Positions 9,524-17,818 of a stretch of 41,607 nucleotides of DNA are shown here, in pieces; positions within the stretch are counted from its first letter, which is position 1, and each line of letters opens with the position of its first letter. The notes under the pieces are model-generated. The model was not told the origin of the DNA, ran no database searches, and saw nothing but the letters and a program-made list of their open reading frames with translations. The stretch comes from Salaquimonas sp. (lineage in GTDB: Bacteria; Pseudomonadota; Alphaproteobacteria; Rhizobiales; Rhizobiaceae): positions 1 through 41,607 of the forward strand of contig JANQQM010000091.1 of NCBI GenBank assembly GCA_028289365.1, given 5' to 3'. The translations under genes were made by a program, and so were the position numbers.

Positions 9524-9536
9524 TTTCGTCGAGAGT

Positions 9537-10508
9537 TTACTTCTTTTTCGCCAATTTCGCTACTGGCTCAATTGCAGTCCATGTGACGTCAAGATCGTTC
9601 TGCAACTCATCCCCTGACATGAATACCGGCGTAAAGTATCTTTCAGAGTTGAATTTTTTCACGCCATCGGATTCGATTGCTTTTCCAAGTGCAGCAGCAA
9701 ATCCATCGATCGCTTCCTGCGGTGTGCCTTTTGGGGCAAACCACCAACTCTTGATGCAGAACTCCATGTCATACCCGGCTTCCTTCATGGTCGGCAGGTC
9801 GGGCAAGGCCGGCAACCGATTGGCGCCGGTATAGGCCAATGCCTTGATCTCGGCATCCGGATTTGGCGAGCCGTCTGGCAGAAGCGTGAATTTCACAACC
9901 TCGGCGCCAGAAAGAACTGTCGTATTTGTCTGTGCGCCAGTAAGAGCCGTGAAGTTGGCTGTTCCGCCACCAATCTGCACGAAACGGAATTTAGAGCCGG
10001 GGCTGGCCTGCTCCATCATGATCCCGGCCATATGATTGATCGCTCCGAGGTTTGCACCGAATATCAAACTATCCGGTTCTGCCTTGGCTTTATCCAGAAG
10101 TTCTTCGATGGTGTTGATTCCTGAATCCTTGCGCACCATTGGAAGTACACAGAACTCGCCAGTCGCCGCGACAGGTTCAAAATCACGCCAACCGAAATCC
10201 ATCGCGCCCGAACCTTCACCGCCCATCAATGCAATATGGACCAACAGGAAAGTGTAGCCGTCGGCGTCGGCTTCCATCACCTGGCGGGAACCGATTGAAA
10301 AGTGTCCGCCAACGTTGATTATCGTAATAGGTTGTCCAAGAATTTCACCGTCCTTAATCGCCTTTTGGTAGATCCTGGCAGTCTGGTCAGATGTGCCACC
10401 AGCCTTGAACGGTACAACTACCTTGATCGGTTTGTCCGGCCATTCTGCCGCGGCCGGAAATGCAAGCCCGATCACCGCTGCAAGTGCGGTGAATATGATT
10501 TTCTTCAT
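9537..10508 (-). CDS. tripartite tricarboxylate transporter substrate-binding protein (TctC/Bug family)
   Basis: A 323-residue exported binding protein. Residues 1-21 form a classical Sec signal peptide ending in AAAEWP, followed by the family opening PDKPIKVVVPFKAGGTSDQTAR, where the Gly-Gly-Thr loop normally holds the substrate carboxylate. It captures the ligand in the periplasm and delivers it to TctAB. It is first in the operon, divergent from a fourth sulfatase across a 222-bp regulatory region. Bug proteins bind diverse carboxylates, and the ligand cannot be read from the sequence. The sulfatase at the end of the operon suggests a sulfated acid. Confidence 0.93.
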   Translation of the reverse strand: MKKIIFTALAAVIGLAFPAAAEWPDKPIKVVVPFKAGGTSDQTARIYQKAIKDGEILGQPITIINVGGHFSIGSRQVMEADADGYTFLLVHIALMGGEGSGAMDFGWRDFEPVAATGEFCVLPMVRKDSGINTIEELLDKAKAEPDSLIFGANLGAINHMAGIMMEQASPGSKFRFVQIGGGTANFTALTGAQTNTTVLSGAEVVKFTLLPDGSPNPDAEIKALAYTGANRLPALPDLPTMKEAGYDMEFCIKSWWFAPKGTPQEAIDGFAAALGKAIESDGVKKFNSERYFTPVFMSGDELQNDLDVTWTAIEPVAKLAKKK

Positions 10509-10566
10509 CTTTGTCCTCCCATAGACGATGCGTTACAACATTCGCGAGTCAGTAGGTTTTTGATCA

Positions 10567-10585
10567 AAACGAATGAGGTTCGTTT
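10567..10585. promoter_or_regulatory. candidate operator, perfect 7-5-7 inverted repeat
   Basis: AAACGAATGAGGTTCGTTT is a perfect palindrome of two 7-bp arms around a 5-bp spacer. It lies about 60 bp upstream of the tctC start and 145 bp upstream of the divergent sulfatase. The length and symmetry fit a dimeric repressor site, but no regulator gene is present in the window. Confidence 0.5.
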
Positions 10586-10612
10586 GTCATTGTGAATGTC
10601 ACATCTGTGTAT

Positions 10613-10657
10613 CAGTACAATAAAGCGGCTAGCAGATATTGCCCGACGACTGTACTG
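10613..10657. promoter_or_regulatory. paired half-sites CAGTACA / TGTACTG in the divergent promoter region
   Basis: CAGTACA (10613-10619) recurs in inverted orientation as TGTACTG (10651-10657), 31 bp apart. Extended by neighbouring bases they read TATCAGTACA and TTACAGTACA, so they look like two copies of one site. They lie nearer to the sulfatase start at 10731 than the 7-5-7 palindrome does. A regulatory role is inferred from position only. Confidence 0.35.
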
Positions 10658-10730
10658 TAACAGCGAATGGCGGGGACTCAAGCTATTCTCGCAAAAACGC
10701 TAAAATAAGGGAATTTCAGTTAGGGATCAG

Positions 10731-12224
10731 ATGCTTGTGGATAATGAGAACACGTCACCCAATGTTTTGTTTATAACGGTGGATCAGTGGCCAGGTCAGT
10801 TGATGGGCATCGCGGGCCACGAAGCAATAGAAACTCCAACATTAGATCAAATGGCAACAAATGGGACATATTTTCCCAACGCCTATAGTGAATGCCCTAT
10901 CTGTATACCCGCCCGCCGAACAATGATGACGGGCACATCGCCAAGGGCTCATGGTGACCGGATTTTCCAGCCTGCTGCTCCAATGCCAGACCTGCCGCTG
11001 CTGGCCCAATGTTTTCGCGACGCCGGATATCAGGCGACGGCTGTTGGAAAAACTCATGTTTGTCCCCCGCGCAATCGGATTGGTTTTGATGATGTCATCT
11101 TGAGCGAGGAAGGACGGGGACACATTGGCGGGCCGGATGATTATGATCAGTATCTCACTGACAATGGTTATCCTGGCCGTGGATATTTGCACGGGATGTC
11201 AAACAATGAGTATGGCTGGCGAGAATGGCATCTACCGGAACATTGCCATGCAACCAACTGGGCAAGCGAACAGATGGCGCGGGTAATCAAGCGTCGTGAC
11301 CCGCTGCGTCCGGCATTCTGGCATCTGTCTTACATTTATCCCCATCCCCCAATTGTTCCACTGCGGGATTATTTCGAGCGCTACGCCAGGCGTGAGATCG
11401 ACGGTCCAATCATCGGATACTGGGCGACTGATTTCAACGACCTGCCTCCCGCGTTGCAGATCGTCAGAAACTTCTGGGCACAACTGCCCGAAGCACAATT
11501 AATGGATGCTCGTCGCGCATTTTATGCCCAATGCACCCATATCGATCATCAACTGCGGGTGGTGCTGGGCACGCTGCGCGAGGAAGAAATACTCGATAAC
11601 ACGATCATTCTTTTTACCAGTGATCATGGCGATATGCTTGGTGACCATGGCTTTTATGCCAAGCGATACATGTATGAATGGTCTGCACGAATTCCGATGA
11701 TCCTGATGGGCACGTCTGGCAGTCCGCAGGTAGGTCACCATCAGGTAGACAACCGTTTGGTCGGGCTACAGGACGTAATGCCAACCTTGCTGGACCTGGC
11801 CGGTCTGGACGTGCCGGAATCCTGTACAGGTCGTTCTATGGTCTCTTCTCCGCCTCGCGAGTACCTTTATTGTGAATCAATGGAGGATATCAAGGCAACA
11901 CGCATGGTCGTTGATGGCAAACACAAGCTTATCTGGTACCCGTGTGGAAACCATGTCCAGCTCTTTGATTTGGAAGAAGATCCGCGCGAATGCAAAAATG
12001 TCGTGGAAGATCCAGCCTATGCCAAAGTGAGAGAGACCCTGGAACGCGCGCTGGCAGAAAATCTCTATGGTGGTGACGAAGCTTGGGTTGAAAATGGCAA
12101 GTTGAAAGGATTTCCTGCACAAGCTGTGAAACCGGAACCAAATCGTGGATTGTCAGGTCAGCGTGGATACCATCAACCTCCGCCACCGCGAACTGACCCT
12201 TCAATCATTGTCGGAACACCATAA
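10731..12224 (+). CDS. type I sulfatase, cytoplasmic
   Basis: A 497-residue sulfatase from ATG 10731. Cys58 in CIPAR is the predicted formylglycine site. The usual LTGR continuation is replaced by MMTGTSPR, so the arginine shifts. D18 in TVDQW and SDHGDMLGDHG are the metal-binding motifs. No signal peptide is present. It opens a plus-strand operon that continues with two enolase-superfamily enzymes and an EamA transporter (gaps of 28, 60 and 32 bp). It is divergent from the TctABC-like operon, with which it probably shares regulation. Desulfation followed by dehydration of the same sugar acid is the likely sequence of events. Confidence 0.9.
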   Translation: MLVDNENTSPNVLFITVDQWPGQLMGIAGHEAIETPTLDQMATNGTYFPNAYSECPICIPARRTMMTGTSPRAHGDRIFQPAAPMPDLPLLAQCFRDAGYQATAVGKTHVCPPRNRIGFDDVILSEEGRGHIGGPDDYDQYLTDNGYPGRGYLHGMSNNEYGWREWHLPEHCHATNWASEQMARVIKRRDPLRPAFWHLSYIYPHPPIVPLRDYFERYARREIDGPIIGYWATDFNDLPPALQIVRNFWAQLPEAQLMDARRAFYAQCTHIDHQLRVVLGTLREEEILDNTIILFTSDHGDMLGDHGFYAKRYMYEWSARIPMILMGTSGSPQVGHHQVDNRLVGLQDVMPTLLDLAGLDVPESCTGRSMVSSPPREYLYCESMEDIKATRMVVDGKHKLIWYPCGNHVQLFDLEEDPRECKNVVEDPAYAKVRETLERALAENLYGGDEAWVENGKLKGFPAQAVKPEPNRGLSGQRGYHQPPPPRTDPSIIVGTP

Positions 12225-12252
12225 GTTGAACAGCGGCCGCGGAGATTACTAG

Positions 12253-13374
12253 TTGACGAAAATGGATTCACGCGTTGGGCGGCTTGTTGATTTCGACTTG
12301 AAGGAAGTTCGCATTAGCGAAAAAACAATCTGGCGTTTTGTCATTCTTTACGATGACATGGGGAATTCCGGCCACGGTGAATTTTCCTATGACGCGGCTC
12401 CAAATAATATTCTCGACCACGCAAATTCATTCATATCGTCTTTAACCCATCGCCCCATGAACGTTGACAGTCTTTCCGACATTGCGGTCGAGCTGGACTT
12501 TACGGACTTGCAGCAGGCCACGCTGTTCTCCGCGGTCGAGCAGGCAATGATGGAAATTGAAGCAAAGGCGGCGCATCTCCCCTTGTGGAGATATCTTGGA
12601 ATGTCGAATGTTGATATCGAAATTCCATTATATGCAAATATCAATCGCCGAACAGTCGATCGTAGCCCGGAGGGTTTTGCAAAGAGCGCAGCCAAGGCGG
12701 TAGCAAGCGGATTTTCCTGGATCAAGATTGCTCCGTTCGACGGTGTATCCCCGGCCACAGGCAACCAGGATCAATCCGTTGTCGACGGACTTGATCGAAT
12801 TAGAGCAGTCAGGGAGCAGATCGGAGAAAGGTTTCTGATGATCGATTGCCATTGGCGGTTTTCTCCTCAACACATACTCGACCTGCTGAGTGAGCTTTCG
12901 AAATCCCAGATTTGCTGGCTTGAATGCCCAATTGCAGAATCGCTGGACAATCTCGGTGACGCGGTGGCTATCCGCAATTCTGCCAATGCACATGGCATGC
13001 GCGTTGCCGGGCTGGAAACCCATGCAATGTGGGAACACTTCCAGCCATTCATTGAAGCAAATGCTTATGATGTCGTGATGCCTGACATCAAACACTGCGG
13101 CGGCTACAGAGCTTTTCTGGATATTGCAAGAAATGCCATGAATCTCGGAGTGGGAGTTTCCGCGCATAATCCAACCGGACCTATCGCACATCTGGCCAGC
13201 CTGCACGCGACAGCGGCGATCGGCGCTCCGGAACCCATGGAAGTACAATTTGATGAATCGCCACGTTTCTTTGATCTGACAGAACCAGCGCAACCTCCAT
13301 TGGCACCCAGTTTTCGATTGCCTTCGGGGACCGGCCTCGGCGCCCGATTGGCTGGACAGAAATTGTCATCGTAA
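12253..13374 (+). CDS. divergent enolase-superfamily protein
   Basis: A 373-residue protein with the mandelate racemase-like capping domain and barrel but altered catalytic residues. Strand 2 has KIA instead of KxK. The metal ligands appear as D in IDCHW, E in LECP and E in GLET, and a histidine follows in SAHNPTGP. This pattern is closer to divergent acid-sugar dehydratases than to classical racemases. The start is taken as TTG 12253 because GGAG at 12241-12244 is 8 nt upstream; ATG 12262 is the alternative. It lies between a sulfatase and a second, more canonical enolase-superfamily gene. Reaction and substrate are not known. Confidence 0.8.
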   Translation: MTKMDSRVGRLVDFDLKEVRISEKTIWRFVILYDDMGNSGHGEFSYDAAPNNILDHANSFISSLTHRPMNVDSLSDIAVELDFTDLQQATLFSAVEQAMMEIEAKAAHLPLWRYLGMSNVDIEIPLYANINRRTVDRSPEGFAKSAAKAVASGFSWIKIAPFDGVSPATGNQDQSVVDGLDRIRAVREQIGERFLMIDCHWRFSPQHILDLLSELSKSQICWLECPIAESLDNLGDAVAIRNSANAHGMRVAGLETHAMWEHFQPFIEANAYDVVMPDIKHCGGYRAFLDIARNAMNLGVGVSAHNPTGPIAHLASLHATAAIGAPEPMEVQFDESPRFFDLTEPAQPPLAPSFRLPSGTGLGARLAGQKLSS

Positions 13375-13434
13375 ATAGTGTTCGAATTGCTTCAAACAGT
13401 GATGAAACTACAGGACAGGAAGGCGTAGAAGACC

Positions 13435-14544
13435 TTGCCCAAGATTGAACGGGTCGAAGTTTCGATGGTTGTGCTGCAGCCAAAAACCCGACGTACAGAT
13501 GCAATTCAATCCTTCGACGCGCAGGAAACTCCGATCCTGCGCATTTATGACAGCGATGGAAATGTTGGAAGTGGCTACAGCTATACAATTGGTCAGGGTG
13601 GCCCGGCGATCTTGTCGTTACTGAAGGAAACGCTGGCGCCGCGTCTGATTGGCCGCGAAGCCAATGATATAGAAGCCATCTGGCGTGATCTGCTGTTCAG
13701 TACCCATGCGACTGCGGTTGGAGCAATCACTTCTCTGGCCCTTGCCACGGTAGACACGGCATTGTGGGATCTGAAGTGCCGACGCGCCGGCTTGCCGCTC
13801 TTTCGCATGCTTGGCGGCGCCAAGAAAAGTGTTCCCCTATACACGACCGAAGGCGGATGGCTTCACATCGAAACAGAGGACCTTGTTGCTGATGCCCTCG
13901 AGGCAAAAGCAAAAAATTTCAAGGGATCGAAGATCAAAATCGGGCGCCCGCATTTAGCCGAAGACAAGGAGCGGCTCTCAGCGGTTCGCGAAGCGGTCGG
14001 TCCGGATTACGAAATCATGGTTGATGCCAATCAGGGATTTAATCGTGCCGAGGCCATGCGCAGGGCAGCAATTCTCGAAGAGCTAAATATTGCATGGTAT
14101 GAAGAGCCCCTCCCCGCTGACGATGTTCTGGGGCATGCCAATCTTGCTTCATCCACCTCTGTACCTATTGCCGTCGGCGAAAGCCTCTATTCAATCAGCC
14201 AGTTCAAAGATTACCTTGTAACAGGAGCCGCTTCGATCGTGCAGGTGGATGTTGCCCGTATTGGCGGCATTACGCCATGGTTGAAAGTCGCCCATATGGC
14301 CGAAGCCTTCAATGTGCCTGTCTGTCCGCATTTCCTGATGGAACTGCATGTGAGCCTCGTCTGCGCTATTCCTAATGCACCCTGGCTCGAATTTATTCCG
14401 CAGCTGGAATTGATCACCAAATCAGGCCTTCGCATTGAGGACGGCAGGGCATATCCGAGCGAAGAACCCGGATTGGGCATTGACTGGGACTGGGAGGCAA
14501 TCGAGTCTCTAAGTCAAACCAGTTTTGTTGTCGGTAAAGATTAA
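13435..14544 (+). CDS. mandelate racemase/muconate lactonizing enzyme family protein
   Basis: A 369-residue enolase-superfamily enzyme with the full mandelate-racemase-type set: KIK on strand 2, D in MVDANQ, E in YEEP, E in VGES for Mg binding, a DVARIGG strand, and a histidine in CPHFLMELH. Such enzymes abstract the proton alpha to a carboxylate and act as acid-sugar dehydratases, racemases or epimerases. The likely start is TTG 13435, preceded by AGGAAGG. It is 60 bp downstream of a divergent relative in the same operon and 32 bp upstream of an EamA transporter. It probably processes the acid released by the neighbouring sulfatases. Confidence 0.87.
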   Translation: MPKIERVEVSMVVLQPKTRRTDAIQSFDAQETPILRIYDSDGNVGSGYSYTIGQGGPAILSLLKETLAPRLIGREANDIEAIWRDLLFSTHATAVGAITSLALATVDTALWDLKCRRAGLPLFRMLGGAKKSVPLYTTEGGWLHIETEDLVADALEAKAKNFKGSKIKIGRPHLAEDKERLSAVREAVGPDYEIMVDANQGFNRAEAMRRAAILEELNIAWYEEPLPADDVLGHANLASSTSVPIAVGESLYSISQFKDYLVTGAASIVQVDVARIGGITPWLKVAHMAEAFNVPVCPHFLMELHVSLVCAIPNAPWLEFIPQLELITKSGLRIEDGRAYPSEEPGLGIDWDWEAIESLSQTSFVVGKD

Positions 14545-14576
14545 GCGTTGAAATCAGAGGCGGTAAAGTCATCGAA

Positions 14577-15497
14577 ATGGATAGCCGCTTTGCATTCAAA
14601 CAGCATCTTGTTTCCAGTTGGCATCGACAATCTGGCGTAATTCGCGGCATCTTTCTCATGTGTCTTGCGACCATTGCCTTTGCCATTATGCACGCGCTCG
14701 TCAGGTACGTCTCATCAGATCTTCATCCATTTCAGATTGCATTTTTCAGAAATGTTTTTGGATTGCTGTTCCTGGCGCCATTGATCATTCAATCGAGGTT
14801 TGAATTGTTCCGAAGCCGCCGGATCGGCCTTCACGCAATACGCGGATTGGTGAATATTGCTGCAATGTTGATGTTCTTCATGGCGCTTTCCATGACGCCT
14901 TTGGCCAAGGTAACCGCGCTTAGTTTTACAGCACCAATATTCATGGCGATTTTGAGTATCCTTGTCTTGGGCGAACGGTTTCGTTTCCATAGATGGTTTG
15001 CAATCTTTGCCGGATTTGTCGGAATGCTGATCGTCTTGCGACCCGGTATCGTAGCCAATGATATCGGAGCAATGTTGGCAGTCGGTTCGGCAGCCCTGTG
15101 GGCCTTTGCCATGCTGCTGATCAAATTGTTATCCCGCACGGATTCCAGCGTGACCATCGTTGCATGGATGGGCATATTTTTGTGCGTATTCTCAATTGGC
15201 CCTGCATTGTGGGTCTGGCAACCCCTGACCAGCGAAACACTGATCCTGCTGACGTTCATCGGATTGAGCGGATCGATTGCACAAATCTCGCTCAGCCAAT
15301 CCTTGAAGGAAACAGACCCTACGGCAGTCATGCCTTTCGATTACCTGAAGATAATCTGGACTGCATTGCTGGGATATTGGCTTTTCTCCGAAACGCCCGA
15401 TGTCTACACCTGGCTCGGTGCGACCGTAATTTTCTCCTCCGGGCTCTATATAGCACTGAGAGAAAAACGTTCAGCCAAACACATGGAAACTGTATAG
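14577..15497 (+). CDS. DMT-superfamily (EamA) transporter
   Basis: A 306-residue membrane protein with about ten transmembrane helices arranged as two EamA repeats (about residues 27-158 and 170-293). The N-terminal 25 residues are cytoplasmic. EamA proteins export or import small metabolites such as amino acids, sugars or nucleotides. It is the last gene of the sulfatase/enolase-superfamily operon, so it may move a pathway intermediate or product. Direction and cargo are unknown. Downstream, 592 bp contain no convincing gene. Confidence 0.87.
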   Translation: MDSRFAFKQHLVSSWHRQSGVIRGIFLMCLATIAFAIMHALVRYVSSDLHPFQIAFFRNVFGLLFLAPLIIQSRFELFRSRRIGLHAIRGLVNIAAMLMFFMALSMTPLAKVTALSFTAPIFMAILSILVLGERFRFHRWFAIFAGFVGMLIVLRPGIVANDIGAMLAVGSAALWAFAMLLIKLLSRTDSSVTIVAWMGIFLCVFSIGPALWVWQPLTSETLILLTFIGLSGSIAQISLSQSLKETDPTAVMPFDYLKIIWTALLGYWLFSETPDVYTWLGATVIFSSGLYIALREKRSAKHMETV

Positions 15498-16089
15498 ACG
15501 AAGCCAAAAGCCAGAAGCCAATTACTTTCGTGCTTCCTACGTCCGGTGTGGGCCAAAAGGTGCCATCAGAAAGCTACACTTTGAATGTCTGATCTAGTCT
15601 CAAAAGAAGACAATTTTGGAACCGCCAAAGATGACCGAATGTGGCCCAAAACGGTCGCCCGGTAGATGAATACAACCGCTTGTTTAGCACAGGCAGGTGA
15701 AGACTAGCCTACAGGCGTCAATTCACGATCGACCGATATATATCAGTGCAACATACTACTTGGATTACATCAAGCCGCGGGTGTGGACCGCAATGATGGC
15801 GCTTCAATAACTCATTTGCATCGTGTTTCCGCGCAAGGGCACTCCCACGCAAAATGTTGATTGGAAGCCAAGTACCGCAGCGGATGACTTCTGTGCAAGA
15901 ATCTGGACAGCAAGCTGGTATCGCGGATGCGGTCCGAGCTTTGTGCTTCGACGGGCGAGTGATACGAATCCTCCACGACTTATTGACGACTTCCCACGAG
16001 CGCGCATGTGGGCTCGGTCATTCGTCGGAATCGCTCAAAGTACCTTGTAGCGATCCTCCGTGGGTAGATCAGACCGGTGTTCCAGGCGG
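15498..16089. other. 592-bp intergenic region, no convincing gene
   Basis: Short frames exist on both strands, but none has a recognisable domain or a convincing start. The segment around 15641-15660, read on the minus strand, contains GACCGTTTTGGGCC. It resembles GACCGCTTTTGG at 19255-19266 and GGCCGCTTTTGG at 20532-20543, suggesting remnants of an intergenic repeat. It forms the left border of the radical SAM island. Confidence 0.5.
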
Positions 16090-16386
16090 TCAGTCGTTAA
16101 CGTCGGGCAGGTCAGGTCCGTCGTCCGTCGGCGGCTTGGGCAGGCCTGAAAGAATATCGTCTATATCCCGCGGTGGCGCCCCGCATCCGGGGACTGTGTT
16201 CGGGCAGTTGCAGTTGTTGGTGGTATCCTCCTGAGGGCCGACCGGGGAAGCAATGAATTCCATGATCGATGGCAACCCTCCCGCCCTGGAGAGCATCTCC
16301 AGTCGCGTCCGCCAGATGACAACGTCCCCCTCAGCTATCTTTTTCTTTGCTTCAACGATTTCGGAGATCTTGTCTTTATTCAGCAT
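16090..16386 (-). CDS. 98-residue cysteine-containing small protein, candidate substrate (RiPP-like precursor) of the adjacent radical SAM enzyme
   Basis: Starts at ATG 16386, preceded by AAGGAGG 7-8 nt upstream; this site lies inside the end of the radical SAM gene, which it overlaps by 11 nt. Residues 1-40 are charged and helical-looking (leader-like, with IVEAKKKIAEG and a Trp-Arg-Thr stretch) and residues 41-50 are hydrophobic. Residues 56-72 contain Cys59, Cys61 and Cys68 in NNCNCPNTVPGCGAPP. The last 25 residues are rich in Asp and Pro (DIDDILSGLPKPPTDDGPDLPDVND by region). No known domain is recognised. Size, position and coupling match peptide substrates of SPASM maturases that form thioether or other crosslinks; this is an inference. 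It could instead be a small partner subunit. Confidence 0.75.
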   Translation of the reverse strand: MLNKDKISEIVEAKKKIAEGDVVIWRTRLEMLSRAGGLPSIMEFIASPVGPQEDTTNNCNCPNTVPGCGAPPRDIDDILSGLPKPPTDDGPDLPDVND

Positions 16387-17767
16387 TGCGTCTTCCTCCT
16401 TCACGATAGGCCTGGTCATCTTTCACCGATGACCAGGCAACAAGGGACTTGACCGACTCGTCGATTTCCCGGCCACTGACTGGACAGGGTGGCCGACGGT
16501 CTCGAATTGCGACCAACGGACAGCCCCGGCTCTGGCAACTAGGACTGAAACCGCAGGACCCGCACTTACCCGTATCCTTGTCCGCAAGGTCCGTCCATAA
16601 CGACCACTTCTCTTGGTCAAGACTGAGATGTCCGTCTTCCAAAATCTGTCCGACGCGGTTGACGGGATCATCGAACGCCACCGTGCACTTGTAAATCGCT
16701 CCATCCGACCCGACGACAATCGAGGATTTCCGCCCTGCATAGCAAGCACTTCCATGTGGGCGCAGATGTTCACGCACCATTTTCGGGGCAAAGCCGTGCT
16801 GCGCGGCGGTCTCGACAAGCTCCTCTCGGCGGCGACCCACCTCATGGGTCCCACAGACCGCAAGTTCGTCATCATTGGGGCCGCCCCATCGGCCTATCGC
16901 ATGAAAGTGCAGTTTAAACCGCGGATCGTTCCCCAAATCTGACTTCAATTCCTCCAAGAACGGCTCCATGCGTTCTCGGGTATGCTCTTCGCCGTAGTTG
17001 ATGCGAATGGTCATTGAAAACTCGTGCTGCGATTGGCTGGCCAGCACGATATTGTTACGGATTTTGGCGAAAGTCCCGCGGCCGCCCACGGCCTTGCGGT
17101 TCAGATTATGCAACTCCTCCGGACCATCAAGCGTTACCTGGAACGTCCGCACCTCCTGGGCAACTAAATCCTCAAGGACCGATGGTGAGAGAAGCGAGCC
17201 ATTAGTCGTCATGCCGCTGCGGTAGGATACTTTGTGGCGCGCGCACGATCGCCGGAAAGAGTCGGAAAGCCTCAACACAATATCCCTTGCCAACAGGGGT
17301 TCGCCGCCGAACCAGGAAACGGTGAAATCGTTCCCCTGCGCAGCCTTGCGCTCTACCAGGCGTTCCAGCCCACAAACCACCTGCGGATTCATGATGCCCC
17401 GAGCAAAGCTTTCGTAGCAGTAGGTGCAGCGGAAATTGCAGTTCTCGTGCGGCAGCAGGATCAGGTGGAAGCCTCGCTCACGCTCATTGTCCAGAACCTT
17501 GTCAACGAGTTCACGCTCGGCAACGCTGGCTGGTACGAAAAATCCGGATTGGCACAGCTCTCGAATAGTTTCAGACCCGTTTTCAGCAGGTATAAACGCT
17601 TTTGCGAGGCAGCGCTCCACCAGTGGAATCTCGCCGGTCGGAATCCGGGCGACAGCACCCATGAAACTGTTGTAGAGCGCAATTTCCTCTCCTGGCATAG
17701 AGACGCGCCGAGTAAAGACGCTCACCTTCCACTGTCCTTCTGCAATAGGGAGGTTCTGTCCGGGCAT
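16376..17767 (-). CDS. radical SAM/SPASM maturase
   Basis: A 463-residue enzyme. The radical SAM cluster motif is C110-x3-C114-x2-C117 (CNFRCTYC), followed by a GGEP motif near residue 154 for SAM binding. A complete C-terminal SPASM domain has Cys342, 361, 402, 405, 411, 416 and 428 to hold two auxiliary iron-sulfur clusters. Residues 1-100 form an N-terminal domain that could bind a leader peptide. SPASM enzymes modify peptides or small proteins through radical chemistry. ATG 17767 has a GGAG site 8 nt upstream. The gene is third in an operon with two exported cysteine-rich proteins and a small cysteine-containing protein, its probable substrates. Base composition appears more GC-rich than flanking regions. 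Confidence 0.93.
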   Translation of the reverse strand: MPGQNLPIAEGQWKVSVFTRRVSMPGEEIALYNSFMGAVARIPTGEIPLVERCLAKAFIPAENGSETIRELCQSGFFVPASVAERELVDKVLDNERERGFHLILLPHENCNFRCTYCYESFARGIMNPQVVCGLERLVERKAAQGNDFTVSWFGGEPLLARDIVLRLSDSFRRSCARHKVSYRSGMTTNGSLLSPSVLEDLVAQEVRTFQVTLDGPEELHNLNRKAVGGRGTFAKIRNNIVLASQSQHEFSMTIRINYGEEHTRERMEPFLEELKSDLGNDPRFKLHFHAIGRWGGPNDDELAVCGTHEVGRRREELVETAAQHGFAPKMVREHLRPHGSACYAGRKSSIVVGSDGAIYKCTVAFDDPVNRVGQILEDGHLSLDQEKWSLWTDLADKDTGKCGSCGFSPSCQSRGCPLVAIRDRRPPCPVSGREIDESVKSLVAWSSVKDDQAYREGGRRNAE

Positions 17768-17818
17768 CAGATGGCTCCTTTGGCGTGTTCCTGCGGGCGT
17801 GTCGAGAAGTTGAGAAGA

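Noticed and set aside
15804-16234. Short overlapping frames on both strands left of the small cysteine protein
   Set aside because: No family, no ribosome site and no codon pattern; considered a transposase remnant but no motif supports it.
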